NCBI GenBank assembly: GCA_944319795.1
Contig: CALUFA010000019.1
Coordinates: 1 to 45,839, forward strand
Direction: 5' to 3'
Source: an uncultured Prevotella sp.
GTDB taxonomy: Bacteria > Bacteroidota > Bacteroidia > Bacteroidales > Bacteroidaceae
DNA: 45,839 bases
The notes below the pieces were generated by a model that saw only the letters and a list, made by a program, of their open reading frames with translations, searched no databases and was not told where the DNA came from. Shown here in pieces: positions 35,813 through 44,073 of this stretch. Positions within the stretch are counted from its first letter, which is position 1; each line of letters starts with the position of its first letter. A program made the translations under genes and the position numbers.

Positions 35813-36199
35813 ATGAGGATTGGTCATGTTGCGCTTTATTGCAAGGACTTGGAACGCATGTGTAAGTTCTTCGAGGATTATTTCAACGCGCTGTCGAACG
35901 ATATGTATCACAATCCCCGGACGGGGCTGCGCACGTATTTTCTTTCGTTTGCCGGCGGCGGCGCGGGGCTTGAGTTGATGTGCCGGCCGGGCACTGTCGG
36001 CGGCGATCCGTCGGCCGTGCGCGTAGGTTTCACGCATGTGTCGTTCGCCGTTGGGAGCCGCGATGCAGTCGATGCGCTTACCGCTCGTCTCGCCGCCGAC
36101 GGCTATGCCGTTGCTGACGGGCCGCGGATTACGGACGACGGGTATTACGAAAGTTGCGTGGCAGGCCCTGAAGGCATCCTGATCGAGATAACCGTATGA
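35813..36199 (+). CDS. VOC/glyoxalase family protein
   Basis: A 128-residue vicinal-oxygen-chelate protein with two beta-alpha-beta-beta-beta modules. Candidate metal ligands are His6 (RIGHVALYC), Glu in GLELM, His in THVSFAV and Glu in LIEITV, the usual H-E-H-E order. This suggests a lactoylglutathione-lyase-like or related metal-dependent activity, with specificity unknown. The ATG at 35813 is preferred to a TTG six bases upstream. It is convergent with pyrF. Confidence 0.8.
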   Translation: MRIGHVALYCKDLERMCKFFEDYFNALSNDMYHNPRTGLRTYFLSFAGGGAGLELMCRPGTVGGDPSAVRVGFTHVSFAVGSRDAVDALTARLAADGYAVADGPRITDDGYYESCVAGPEGILIEITV

Positions 36200-36347
36200 C
36201 GTTTTTTCAGCGATGATGATTTGTACGTTTGCAAGGTGGAACTGATTGACGGGTTGCAAAATGTCAAATGGAAAGTGTTTGGATTTTCGGCGGTTTTAGG
36301 TCGGCATGCCGTTAGGCCGGCGTATTCTGATTAGTCTTTGTTCGCTG

Positions 36348-36371
36348 TTTTGCAAACCGGGGTTTGCAAAA
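36348..36371. repeat. 11-bp palindrome TTTTGCAAACC / GGTTTGCAAAA
   Basis: Perfect inverted arms at 36348-36358 and 36361-36371 around GG, near the start of the gap between the VOC gene and pyrF. Function not evident; it may belong to the family C array that starts 31 bp later. Confidence 0.55.
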
Positions 36372-36401
36372 TAGAGTGGTGTGAGCATGGTTTTTCTATT
36401 T

Positions 36402-36482
36402 AAAATGCCGCTTATTGCCGTTTAATAAGCGGCTTATTGCAACGCAAAAGGCTACCTTTGACACTGCCAAAGGTAGCCTTTT
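36402..36482. repeat. Family C array between convergent genes, with terminator hairpins
   Basis: Four 15-bp units start at 36402, 36424, 36446 and 36468, exactly 22 bp apart. Units 1 and 2 share GCCGCTTATT/AATAAGCGGC. Units 3 and 4 (AAAAGGCTACCTTTG and CAAAGGTAGCCTTTT) are perfect reverse complements. The array therefore folds into two consecutive hairpins with 7-nt loops. It lies between the ends of the VOC gene and pyrF and probably terminates both. The rest of the 36200-36738 gap shows no gene. Confidence 0.85.
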
Positions 36483-36738
36483 ACGGTTTTATTCCTTATT
36501 TGTTATTGCACGTTTTCTAACACTCGGCGGTATTTATTTGAGTGTCTGACGGTTACGTTTGCACGCAAATTCCGGCGTTTTTTACGGCAACGGGGCTTTT
36601 GCTTGCAAACAAGGCCGTTGTGAAGCGTCGGCTGAAATCACTTGTCAAGCAAAAAGGCGTGTTTCGTTTCATAAAGGAAAACACAGCCGGCATTGCTGTA
36701 CAAGTTTTGCCGGTATCGCTTTGGGGAATGTCTGCGCC

Positions 36739-37572
36739 TTACTCTTTCGTCGTTGCCTGTTCAAGTTCTACGGCCATTTCCTCTTGCAGCTCCTTGGCTT
36801 TTGCGGCCGCAGCCTCGGCGAAATCGGTGCCGGCGGATGCGTATATGATGCCGCGGCTGCTGTTCACGATGAGTCCGCAGGCTTCCGTCATGCCGTATCT
36901 GCATACTTCCTGCAGGCTGCCGCCCTGTGCGCCTACGCCGGGCACGAGCAGGAAATGCTTCGGGGCCAGCATGCGTATGTCTTGGAACATCTTGCCCTGT
37001 GTGGCTCCTACGACGTACATCATGTTTTCGTCGCCGCCCCATGCCTGCGACTTACGGATCACTTTCTCGAACAGGTGCTCGCCGTCTTGGTCGGTAGTGA
37101 GCTGGAAGTCGTGCGAGCCGGCGTTGCTCGTAAGCGCCAGCACGATAACCCATTTGCCGTCGTACTTAAGGAAAGGCGTTACGCTGTCTTCGCCCATATA
37201 CGGCGCTACGGTCAGCGCGTCGACGTCATATTCCTCGAAGAACGTGCGTGCGTACATGGCCGAAGTGTTGCCTATGTCGCCGCGCTTTGCGTCGGCTATG
37301 ATGAAGTGGTCGGGGTAATTCTCCTTCAGGTATTTCACCGTGCGCTCGAACGAGGCCAGTCCCTTAGTGCCCATGCACTCGTAGAATGCGAGGTTTGGCT
37401 TGTAGGCTACGCAGTAATCGGCCGTAGCGTCGATGATTGCCTTGTTGAAATCGAAAATCGGATCGTCGTTCCCGAGCAGGTGCGCGGGTATTTTCTTGAT
37501 GTCGGTGTCAAGTCCTACGCAAAGGAATGTCTTCTTTGCGAAAATCTGTTCGATGAGTTGTTGTTTGGTCAT
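36739..37572 (-). CDS. pyrF: Orotidine 5'-phosphate decarboxylase
   Basis: The last step of UMP synthesis. The catalytic block ADAKRGDIG is at residues 93-101 (Asp94, Lys96, Asp99). The protein opens with FLCVGLDTD and has the phosphate-binding VPGVGAQGG near the C-terminus. With 277 residues it belongs to the longer type-2 PyrF group. It is the last gene of the phoH-to-pyrF operon and is preceded by a family A element. Confidence 0.95.
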   Translation of the reverse strand: MTKQQLIEQIFAKKTFLCVGLDTDIKKIPAHLLGNDDPIFDFNKAIIDATADYCVAYKPNLAFYECMGTKGLASFERTVKYLKENYPDHFIIADAKRGDIGNTSAMYARTFFEEYDVDALTVAPYMGEDSVTPFLKYDGKWVIVLALTSNAGSHDFQLTTDQDGEHLFEKVIRKSQAWGGDENMMYVVGATQGKMFQDIRMLAPKHFLLVPGVGAQGGSLQEVCRYGMTEACGLIVNSSRGIIYASAGTDFAEAAAAKAKELQEEMAVELEQATTKE

Positions 37573-37586
37573 TGCTTTTTATTTTT

Positions 37587-37695
37587 TAGCAGACAAGTGA
37601 CAAGCTGACCAGCAGACCAGGAGATTTCCTTTACTTATTATAGTTTGACAAGGCACATCTCCTTGTCTGCTGGTCTGCTTGTCACTTTCTGCTTG
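37587..37695. repeat. Family A element between prfA and pyrF
   Basis: The plus-strand left arm TAGCAGACAAGTGACAAG and the right arm CTTGTCTGCTGGTCTGCTTG are inverted, and the core pairs GGAGATTT/ACATCTCC around about 25 nt. It ends 2 nt from the prfA stop and lies 14 nt before the pyrF start. It is one of the clearest palindromic copies. Confidence 0.9.
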
Positions 37696-37697
37696 AT

Positions 37698-38810
37698 TTA
37701 AAGTTCCGCTTCTTTCATCCTTTCTGCGTTCTCGGCCACGGTCAGTGCGTCTATCATGTCCTTGATGTCTCCGCCGAGGAAGCCTTGCAGGTCGTGCGTG
37801 GTGTAACCGATGCGGTGGTCGGTCACGCGGCCTTGCTGGAAGTTGTAGGTGCGTATCTTTGCGCTGCGGTCGCCCGTGGATACGAGCGTCTTGCGGCGGC
37901 TGGCTATGTCGTCGATGTATTTCTGGTGCTCGCGGTCGTAGATGAACGTGCGCAGGCGCGACAGCGCGCGCTCCTTGTTCTTGGGCTGGTCGCGCGTTTC
38001 GGTACACTCGATGAGTATCTCCTCCACTTCGCCCGTGTTGGGGTTCTTCCACGGATAGCGCAGGCGCACGCCCGACTCCACCTTGTTGACGTTCTGTCCG
38101 CCGGCTCCCGAGCTTCGGAACGTATCCCACTTGATGTCGCCTTCGTTGATGTTCACCTCGAACTTGTCGGCCTCGGGCAGCACGGCTACGGTCGCCGCGC
38201 TGGTGTGCATGCGGCCCTGCGTCTCTGTTGCGGGTACGCGCTGCACGCGGTGTACGCCCGACTCGTATTTCAGCGTGCCGTAAACGTTATCGCCGCTCAC
38301 GGCGAAGTCTATCTCCTTGTAGCCGCCTACCGCGCCCTCGCTTACGCTCGTAACCGAGAGCGTCCAGCCCATTGAGTCGCAAAATTTCTTGTACATTTGG
38401 AACAAGTCGCCGGCGAACAGTGCCGCTTCGTCGCCTCCGGTGCCGGCTCGTATTTCCATTTGCACGTTCTTGGCGTCCTCGGGGTCTTTCGGCACGAGCG
38501 CCATCTTGATTTCCTCTTCGAGTTTCGGCTGAAGCTCTTCGTTGGCCTGCAGCTCCTCGCGCGCCATCTCCTTAAGGTCGGGGTCGCTTTCGTTGGCGAG
38601 AATGTCCTTAGCCTCTTTTATCGAGCTTAGGCATGCTATGTATTTCTTTCTCGCCTTCATTATGTCGTCAAGGTCTTTGTATTCGCGCGTCAGCCGGACG
38701 TATCTTTCCTGGTCGGCGATGACCGACGGGTCGGTTATCAGCGTCGATATTTCCTCGTAACGGCTCTCAAGGCCTTCAAGTTTTTCCAATATGCTGTTGT
38801 TGTCTGCCAT
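37698..38810 (-). CDS. prfA: Peptide chain release factor 1
   Basis: Recognises UAA and UAG and triggers peptide release. The PAT codon-recognition tripeptide is at residues 203-205 and the catalytic GGQ at 237-239 (SSGAGGQNVNKVESGVRL). The start MADNNSIL gives 370 residues; the upstream in-frame extension to 38876 is translated repeat sequence and is rejected. It is flanked on both sides by family A elements. Confidence 0.96.
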   Translation of the reverse strand: MADNNSILEKLEGLESRYEEISTLITDPSVIADQERYVRLTREYKDLDDIMKARKKYIACLSSIKEAKDILANESDPDLKEMAREELQANEELQPKLEEEIKMALVPKDPEDAKNVQMEIRAGTGGDEAALFAGDLFQMYKKFCDSMGWTLSVTSVSEGAVGGYKEIDFAVSGDNVYGTLKYESGVHRVQRVPATETQGRMHTSAATVAVLPEADKFEVNINEGDIKWDTFRSSGAGGQNVNKVESGVRLRYPWKNPNTGEVEEILIECTETRDQPKNKERALSRLRTFIYDREHQKYIDDIASRRKTLVSTGDRSAKIRTYNFQQGRVTDHRIGYTTHDLQGFLGGDIKDMIDALTVAENAERMKEAEL

Positions 38811-38824
38811 TGTCCTATTTTTTG

Positions 38825-38985
38825 TTGACAAGTAATCAGTTGACAAACGACAAGCATGCAAGTGACAAGTAGGCAAGTTGATGGCTTATGAGATATAAGC
38901 AGCAAGGAAAATTTCCTTTTCACTTGTCTGCTTGTCGCTTGTCAACTGATTACTTGTTTGCTTGTCACTTGTCTGCTTGTCAACT
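38825..38985. repeat. Family A element between purM and prfA
   Basis: The left arm begins GTTGACAAGTAATCAGTTGAC and is mirrored by GTCAACTGATTACTTG in the right arm. GTGACAAG and CACTTGTC tracts are also paired. The core here is GGAAAATTTCC, not the usual GGAGATTT. It spans nearly all of the 178-bp gap. Confidence 0.88.
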
Positions 38986-38988
38986 TAA

Positions 38989-40158
38989 TTAATAATTAAA
39001 TTCGCCGAACTCAGACTTTATCGTAAGGCTCTTCCGTCCCTCCTCAATGTGTCCTATTATTTGCGCGTCGATGTTGAAGCTCTTGCTTATTTCAATCACT
39101 TTGTCGGCCGTCTCGGGCTTAACGTATATCTCCATGCGGTGCCCCATGTTGAACACCTTGTACATTTCCTGCCAGTCGGTGCCGCTCTGCTCCTTGATTA
39201 TCCTGAACAACGGCGGTACGGGGAACATGTTGTCTTTCACCACTCGGCAGTCATCGCCAACGAAATGGAGCACTTTCGTCTGCGCTCCGCCCGTGCAATG
39301 CACCATTCCGTGGATTTCCGGACGCAGCTCGTCGAGCATCTTCTTTATTACCGGGGCGTATGTACGGGTGGGCGAGAGGACTAATTGGCCGGCGTTGACG
39401 GGCGCGCCTTCAACTGCGTCTGTCAGTTTGTAGCCGCCGCTGTAAACAAGCTCTTCGGGCACGGCATGGTCGTAAGTCTCTGGATATTTCTCCGCGATGT
39501 ACTTGGCGAACACGTCGTGGCGCGCGCTGGTAAGCCCGTTGCTGCCCATGCCTCCGTTGTAACTGCTCTCGTAAGTGGCCTGTCCGAACGAGGCTAAGCC
39601 TACGATTACGTCGCCCGGACGTATGTTGGCGTTGTTTATCACGTCGCTTCTCTTCATACGGCAGGTGACTGTCGAGTCGACGATTATCGTCCTTACGAGG
39701 TCGCCAACGTCGGCAGTCTCGCCGCCGGTGGCATAGATTCCGACGCCCATGTCGCGCATAGAGGCGAGCAGTTCGTCGGTGCCGTTGATGATAGCGGAAA
39801 TCACTTCGCCAGGAACGAGCATCTTGTTGCGCCCTATCGTGCTTGAAACGAGGATGTTGTCTACGGCTCCCACGCACAGCAGATCGTCCGTATTCATTAT
39901 CAGTGCGTCCTGTGCTATGCCTTTCCAAACGCTCAGGTCGCCCGTCTCTTTCCAGTATGCGTAGGCCAACGACGACTTCGTGCCGGCTCCGTCGGCGTGC
40001 ATGATGTTGCAATACTCAGGGTCTCCGCCGAGAATGTCGGGTATAATCTTGCAGAAGGCCTGTGGGAATATTCCCTTGTCGATGTTCTTTATCGCGTTGT
40101 GAACATCCTCTTTGGCGGCCGAAACGCCGCGCATCATATAACGGTTGCTTGTGTTCAT
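38989..40158 (-). CDS. purM: Phosphoribosylformylglycinamidine cyclo-ligase (AIR synthase)
   Basis: Forms aminoimidazole ribotide in purine synthesis. At 389 residues it is the longer Bacteroidetes type. Family features include the opening YMMRGVSAAKEDVHNAI, the DGAGTKSSLA loop, IAQDALIMNTDDLLCVGA, GGETADVGDLV and GLASFGQATYESSYNGGMGSNG. It lies in the same operon as purC, another purine gene, and is flanked by family A elements. Confidence 0.93.
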   Translation of the reverse strand: MNTSNRYMMRGVSAAKEDVHNAIKNIDKGIFPQAFCKIIPDILGGDPEYCNIMHADGAGTKSSLAYAYWKETGDLSVWKGIAQDALIMNTDDLLCVGAVDNILVSSTIGRNKMLVPGEVISAIINGTDELLASMRDMGVGIYATGGETADVGDLVRTIIVDSTVTCRMKRSDVINNANIRPGDVIVGLASFGQATYESSYNGGMGSNGLTSARHDVFAKYIAEKYPETYDHAVPEELVYSGGYKLTDAVEGAPVNAGQLVLSPTRTYAPVIKKMLDELRPEIHGMVHCTGGAQTKVLHFVGDDCRVVKDNMFPVPPLFRIIKEQSGTDWQEMYKVFNMGHRMEIYVKPETADKVIEISKSFNIDAQIIGHIEEGRKSLTIKSEFGEFNY

Positions 40159-40170
40159 TGTCTTTTATTT

Positions 40171-40287
40171 AGTGACGAGTTGACGAGTTACGAGCAGACA
40201 AGGAGATTTGTCTTGTCGCTTGTCTGTTTGTCAACATGTCTGTTAGGCATTGTCGCTTGTCTGCTTGTGTCTTGTTACTTGTCTGCC
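40171..40287. repeat. Family A element between aroE and purM
   Basis: The left arm AGTGACGAGTTGACGAG and GAGCAGACAAGGAGATTT is followed by the right arm CTTGTCGCTTGTCTG and CTTGTTACTTGTCTGCC. The right end runs into aroE, giving its last three codons and the stop (AAGTAAC). It ends at TATTTAGT, 12 nt from the purM start. Confidence 0.88.
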
Positions 40288-41030
40288 GAATTCCTGTTCC
40301 AGAACTCCCAGCTTGCGAACGCTTGCAGCAGGAGCATTTCCAGTCCGTTCTTTACCGTTGCGCCTTGCGCCGCCCCTTTCTTCATGAAAAGGGTTTGGTC
40401 GGGGTTGTAAAGCAGGTCGTAGAGCAGGTTGTGGCTGTCCATCGCCTCGTAGGGCAGTTGCGGACATTCGTCGATGTGGGGGTACATTCCGCAGGGAGTG
40501 CAGTTCACAATGACGTTGTACTCATGGATTACGTCGGGAGTTATCTTGTCGTATTGTATCGTTCCGGGGCGCTCGTAGCGGCTTACGAACACCGTTTCAA
40601 GTCCTAACGACTTAAGTCCGTAGTTGATGGCCTTCGACGCTCCGCCCGTGCCGAGTATCAAGGCTTTCTTGTGGCACGGCTCAAGCATCGGTTCGATGCT
40701 TTTCGTAAAGCCGATGACATCACTGTTGTAGCCTTTCAGTTTTATTTCGTTGCCTTTGTGCTCAACGCGTATCACGTTGACGGCGCCTATCGCGCGGGCC
40801 TCCGGACTGACCGTGTCGAGGAAGCGTATGACCTTTTCCTTATAAGGGATTGTTACGTTCAAGCCTCTCAATGTAGGGTTGGAGGCCAATACTTCAACAA
40901 GGTCGTCGATTGTCGGAATCTCGAAGTTAATGTATTCTGCGTCGATGTTCTCGTTCTCGAACTTCTCGTTGAAGTAGCTGATTGAGAACGAATGGCCGAG
41001 CGGATAGCCGATAAGTCCGTATTTGTCCAT
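40275..41030 (-). CDS. aroE: Shikimate dehydrogenase
   Basis: NADP-dependent reduction of 3-dehydroshikimate. The shikimate-binding start YGLIGYPLGHSFS, the catalytic Lys in NVTIPYKEKV, the Rossmann motif ALILGTGGASKAI and VNCTPCGMYP are all present. The start MDKYGLIG gives 251 residues; the longer in-frame start at 41075 would overlap menG and is rejected. The last residues ADK and the stop codon come from the family A element. Confidence 0.94.
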   Translation of the reverse strand: MDKYGLIGYPLGHSFSISYFNEKFENENIDAEYINFEIPTIDDLVEVLASNPTLRGLNVTIPYKEKVIRFLDTVSPEARAIGAVNVIRVEHKGNEIKLKGYNSDVIGFTKSIEPMLEPCHKKALILGTGGASKAINYGLKSLGLETVFVSRYERPGTIQYDKITPDVIHEYNVIVNCTPCGMYPHIDECPQLPYEAMDSHNLLYDLLYNPDQTLFMKKGAAQGATVKNGLEMLLLQAFASWEFWNRNSADK

Positions 41031-41040
41031 GATTATTGAA

Positions 41041-41778
41041 TTATTTAATAGCGAAATAACATGTGCAGATGCCAAAAGTCAGACGCTTGAACTTAGCTTC
41101 CGAAAATCCGGCTTTCTTGAATATTTCCACCATCTCTTCGCCTTGCGGAAAAGACTCGATGGTGGATATGAGGTATTTATATGCTTCGTTGTCCCTTGAA
41201 ACCAGTTTGCCGTAGATGGGCAGCAGCGTGTGTGAGTATATCCAAAACAATTGCTTCATGGGGAAGCGCATAGGGCGGCTGAGTTCCAGTATGCTGAGTT
41301 GACCGCCCTTCCTGAGCACCCGGCACATCTCCTTAAGGCACGCGTCGAGGTTCTGGAAGTTCCTTATGCCGAAGGCCGTGGTTATCGCGTCGAAAGTGTT
41401 GTCGGCGTAAGACATGTGCTCGCAGTCTTCTTTCTTGAACGAAATCACGCCGTCGAGTCCTGCCGCCTTCACCTTTTCGGCGCCTATGCGCATCATTCCT
41501 TCTGATATGTCAATGCCTACCACACGCTCGGGGCGCAGCCTCTCGGCCGACATTATGGCGAAGTCGCCGGTGCCGGTGGCTATGTCTAATACGGCTTTCG
41601 GCTTGTACGGCATAAGCTGTTTGATGGCAGTCTTGCGCCAAAGGAAGTCTATTCCGAACGACAGGCGGTGGTTGAGCAGGTCATAAGAGTGTGCGATGTT
41701 GTCGAACATCGTCTCCACCTGCTTGCTCTTTTCCTGCCCGTTGCCGTATGGGGTTATGCGTTCCTGCTTGTAAGACAT
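41041..41778 (-). CDS. menG: Demethylmenaquinone methyltransferase
   Basis: SAM-dependent C-methylation of demethylmenaquinone, the last step of menaquinone synthesis. It has 245 residues, with the UbiE/MenG opening VETMFDNIAHSYDLLNHRLSFGID, the SAM motif VLDIATGTGDFAI and GIRNFQNLDACLKEMCRVLRKGG. Menaquinone is the likely acceptor of the Nuo complex encoded earlier in the window. Its stop is 10 nt from the aroE start, the only operon junction here with no repeat. Confidence 0.94.
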   Translation of the reverse strand: MSYKQERITPYGNGQEKSKQVETMFDNIAHSYDLLNHRLSFGIDFLWRKTAIKQLMPYKPKAVLDIATGTGDFAIMSAERLRPERVVGIDISEGMMRIGAEKVKAAGLDGVISFKKEDCEHMSYADNTFDAITTAFGIRNFQNLDACLKEMCRVLRKGGQLSILELSRPMRFPMKQLFWIYSHTLLPIYGKLVSRDNEAYKYLISTIESFPQGEEMVEIFKKAGFSEAKFKRLTFGICTCYFAIK

Positions 41779-41791
41779 TGTTTTTTATATT

Positions 41792-41890
41792 GAGCAGACG
41801 AGCAGTCAGCAGACAAGCAGACAAGGAGATTTGCCTTGTTTGCTCGTCACTCGTCTGCTCGCCACTTGTCTGCTTGTCACTTGTCTGCTT
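41792..41890. repeat. Family A element between purC and menG
   Basis: The left arm GAGCAGACGAGCAGTCAGC is followed by GCAGACAAGGAGATTT, then the right arm CTCGTCACTCGTCTGCTCG and CACTTGTCTGCTTG. It abuts the purC stop (TTAAGCAGAC on the minus strand) and ends 13 nt before the menG start. Confidence 0.9.
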
Positions 41891-42836
41891 AAATCTTTTT
41901 CAAATACTCCCTGACGTTCTTCTCTATGCGTGCCGCTATGTCGCCTTCCTCGGCGGCCTTGTCGAACTTGTCGCCGGTGATATGCTCGAACAGCTCGATG
42001 TAACGCTCGCTTACGCTCTCGGCGTATTCGTCCGTTATCTCTGGCATCACTTGTCCGGGCTGGTTCATGAAGTCGTGCTCGATGAGCCATTGGCGCACGA
42101 ATTCCTTTGAAAGCTGGCGCTGCGGCTCGCCTTTCTCGAACTTCTCCTCGTAGCCGTCGGCGTAGAAGTAGCGGCTGCTGTCGGGCGTGTGAACCTCGTC
42201 GATGAGGTAAACCTTGCCGTCGCGCTTGCCGAACTCGTATTTCGTGTCGACCAAGATTAGTCCGTGCTTGGCGGCAATTTCCTGTCCGCGTGCGAATATC
42301 TTGCGCGTATAGTCTTCCATTACCTCGTAGTCTTCCTTGCTAACGATGCCCTGAGCGATTATCTCCTCCTTAGAGATGTTCATGTCGTGGCCCTCGTCGG
42401 CCTTAGTGGTAGGCGTGATGATAGGCTCGGGGAAACGCTCGTTCTCGCGCATTCCGTCGGGCAGCTTCACTCCGCACAGCTCGCGGCAGCCGTTCTTGTA
42501 CTCGCGCCATGCCGAGCCCGTGAGTATTGAGCGGATGATCATCTCGACGCGGAAGCCTTCGCATTTAAGTCCGACGGTCACCATCGGGTCGGGCGTGGCG
42601 AGCTTCCAGTTGGGGCAGATGTCGGTCGTCTGGTCGAGGAACTTGGCCGCAATCTGGTTCAATACCTGTCCCTTGAAGGGTATGCCCTTGGGCAATACTA
42701 CGTCGAAGGCCGAAATCCTGTCGGTCGCAATCATTACGATGATGTCGTCGTTGATGTTGTAAACGTCGCGCACCTTTCCGTGGTAAACGCTCTTCTGTCC
42801 ATCAAAATGGAAGTCTGTGCTTGTTAATGCTTTCAT
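41889..42836 (-). CDS. purC: Phosphoribosylaminoimidazole-succinocarboxamide synthase
   Basis: Joins aspartate to CAIR in purine synthesis. Motifs include [22 protein letters not shown] and [29 protein letters not shown]. Two ATGs lie six bases apart; I chose MKALTS at 42836 because other genes behind family A elements start at an ATG with the context ACAATG, which this one has. This gives 315 residues, the longer (eukaryote-like) form usual in Bacteroidetes. The stop codon directly touches a family A element. Confidence 0.95.
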   Translation of the reverse strand: MKALTSTDFHFDGQKSVYHGKVRDVYNINDDIIVMIATDRISAFDVVLPKGIPFKGQVLNQIAAKFLDQTTDICPNWKLATPDPMVTVGLKCEGFRVEMIIRSILTGSAWREYKNGCRELCGVKLPDGMRENERFPEPIITPTTKADEGHDMNISKEEIIAQGIVSKEDYEVMEDYTRKIFARGQEIAAKHGLILVDTKYEFGKRDGKVYLIDEVHTPDSSRYFYADGYEEKFEKGEPQRQLSKEFVRQWLIEHDFMNQPGQVMPEITDEYAESVSERYIELFEHITGDKFDKAAEEGDIAARIEKNVREYLKKI

Positions 42837-42851
42837 TGTCATTTATTTTTT

Positions 42852-43012
42852 AGTTGACAAGCCGTCAGAGACGAGCAGACAAGGGGATTTGCCTTACTGC
42901 TTGTACCTCATAAGCTATTAACTTGTCTGCTTGTCACTTGTCTGCTTGTCTGCCGAAAAGACTTGTCTGCTTGTCACTTGTCTGCTTGTCTGCTGAAAAG
43001 AATTGTCTGCTT
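42852..43012. repeat. Family A element between phoH and purC
   Basis: The left arm AGTTGACAAG with GAGCAGACAAGGGGATTT is followed by two right-arm modules ending TCTGCCGAAAAG and TCTGCTGAAAAG. About 95 bp of the element (42918-43012) is translated as the C-terminal tail of the PhoH protein. It ends 12 nt before the purC start. Confidence 0.9.
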
Positions 43013-43934
43013 CCGCGAACGCCTTTACGATGCGCGTAACGAGTTTGTGCCTTACGATGTCCTTGTCCGTCATGTTGACGATGGATATTCCCTCAACGTC
43101 CTTCAGCACTGTTACGGCCTCGCGCAGTCCGCTCTTAGTGCCGTGCGGCAGGTCCACTTGCGTCAGGTCGCCCGTGATAATCATCTTCGTGTTCCATCCC
43201 ATTCTTGTCAGGAACATCCTTATCTGCGCCGTCGTAGTGTTCTGCGCTTCGTCGAGGATTACTACGGCGTCGCTCAGCGTGCGGCCTCGCATGAACGCCA
43301 AAGGGGCTATCTGTATTACGCGCTTCTCCATCATGTCCTGCAGCTTTACGGCCGGCAGCATGTCTTCAAGGGCGTCGTAGAGCGGTTGTAGGTAAGGGTC
43401 TATCTTATCCTTCATGTCGCCCGGCAGGAAGCCGAGCTTCTCGCCGGCCTCCACGGCGGGGCGGCTCAGTATTATCTTCTTCGCCCGTTTCTCCTTAAGG
43501 GCCTTCACGGCGAGGGCTATGCTCAGGTAAGTCTTGCCCGTTCCGGCCGGCCCTATGGCGAACACCATGTCCGTCTTGTCGTAGGCGTCGATAAGCCTCT
43601 GCTGGTTTTCGCTGCGGCTTTTTATCGGCTTGCCCGATATGTTGTACACCACTACGCCCTTCGTCGTGTCCTCTTTGGCTTTTCCGCCCTTTATGATGTC
43701 TATGATGTCTTCCTCGTTGATAGAGTTGTATTTCAGCACATGCTTGCGCAGTTTCTCAATGCTTTCCTCGAAGTCGGCCATCAGCTCCTCGTCGCCCAGC
43801 ACGCGCACTACGTTGTCTCTCGCCACGATGCGCAGCTTCGGGTATAGTGCTTTTATTATTTGTAGGTAAGCGTTGCCCGCCCCGTACAGCACAACGGGGT
43901 CGATGTCTTCAAGTACTATGTGTTTCTCTATCAA
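42918..43934 (-). CDS. phoH: PhoH-like ATPase
   Basis: A cytosolic P-loop ATPase of the PhoH/YbeZ family, linked in other bacteria to RNA metabolism together with the YbeY endonuclease. It has 338 residues, Walker A GPAGTGKTYLSIA near 130 and Walker B VVILDEAQN, followed by the family motif ITGDLTQVDLP. Native homology ends around residue 310. The last 28 residues, rich in QTSRQ and ADKQTS, are encoded by the family A repeat. The first gene of the operon, with a TAATTTTG box 26 nt upstream. Confidence 0.93.
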   Translation of the reverse strand: MIEKHIVLEDIDPVVLYGAGNAYLQIIKALYPKLRIVARDNVVRVLGDEELMADFEESIEKLRKHVLKYNSINEEDIIDIIKGGKAKEDTTKGVVVYNISGKPIKSRSENQQRLIDAYDKTDMVFAIGPAGTGKTYLSIALAVKALKEKRAKKIILSRPAVEAGEKLGFLPGDMKDKIDPYLQPLYDALEDMLPAVKLQDMMEKRVIQIAPLAFMRGRTLSDAVVILDEAQNTTTAQIRMFLTRMGWNTKMIITGDLTQVDLPHGTKSGLREAVTVLKDVEGISIVNMTDKDIVRHKLVTRIVKAFAEADNSFQQTSRQVTSRQVFSADKQTSDKQTS

Positions 43935-43959
43935 TTTGCCTGACGTTTTAAATTTTGTG

Positions 43960-43967
43960 CAAAATTA
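43960..43967 (-). promoter_or_regulatory. phoH operon promoter -7 box
   Basis: On the minus strand TAATTTTG followed by C, 26 nt before the phoH start. It probably drives phoH through pyrF. No clear -33 match was found. Confidence 0.5.
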
Positions 43968-44073
43968 CGTATTTTTTTTCATTCTGCGTTTATTTTCAGT
44001 CCTTTTTTGTTCTTATGCCGTATTGAACCCGCCGGCTTTGCCGCCGTGCCGTTGGCATAGCCGTATCGGGCTC

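Noticed and set aside
38811-38876. Longer prfA start (22 extra residues)
   Set aside because: The extension is translated family A repeat; RF1 homology starts at MADNN, which has the ACAATG context.
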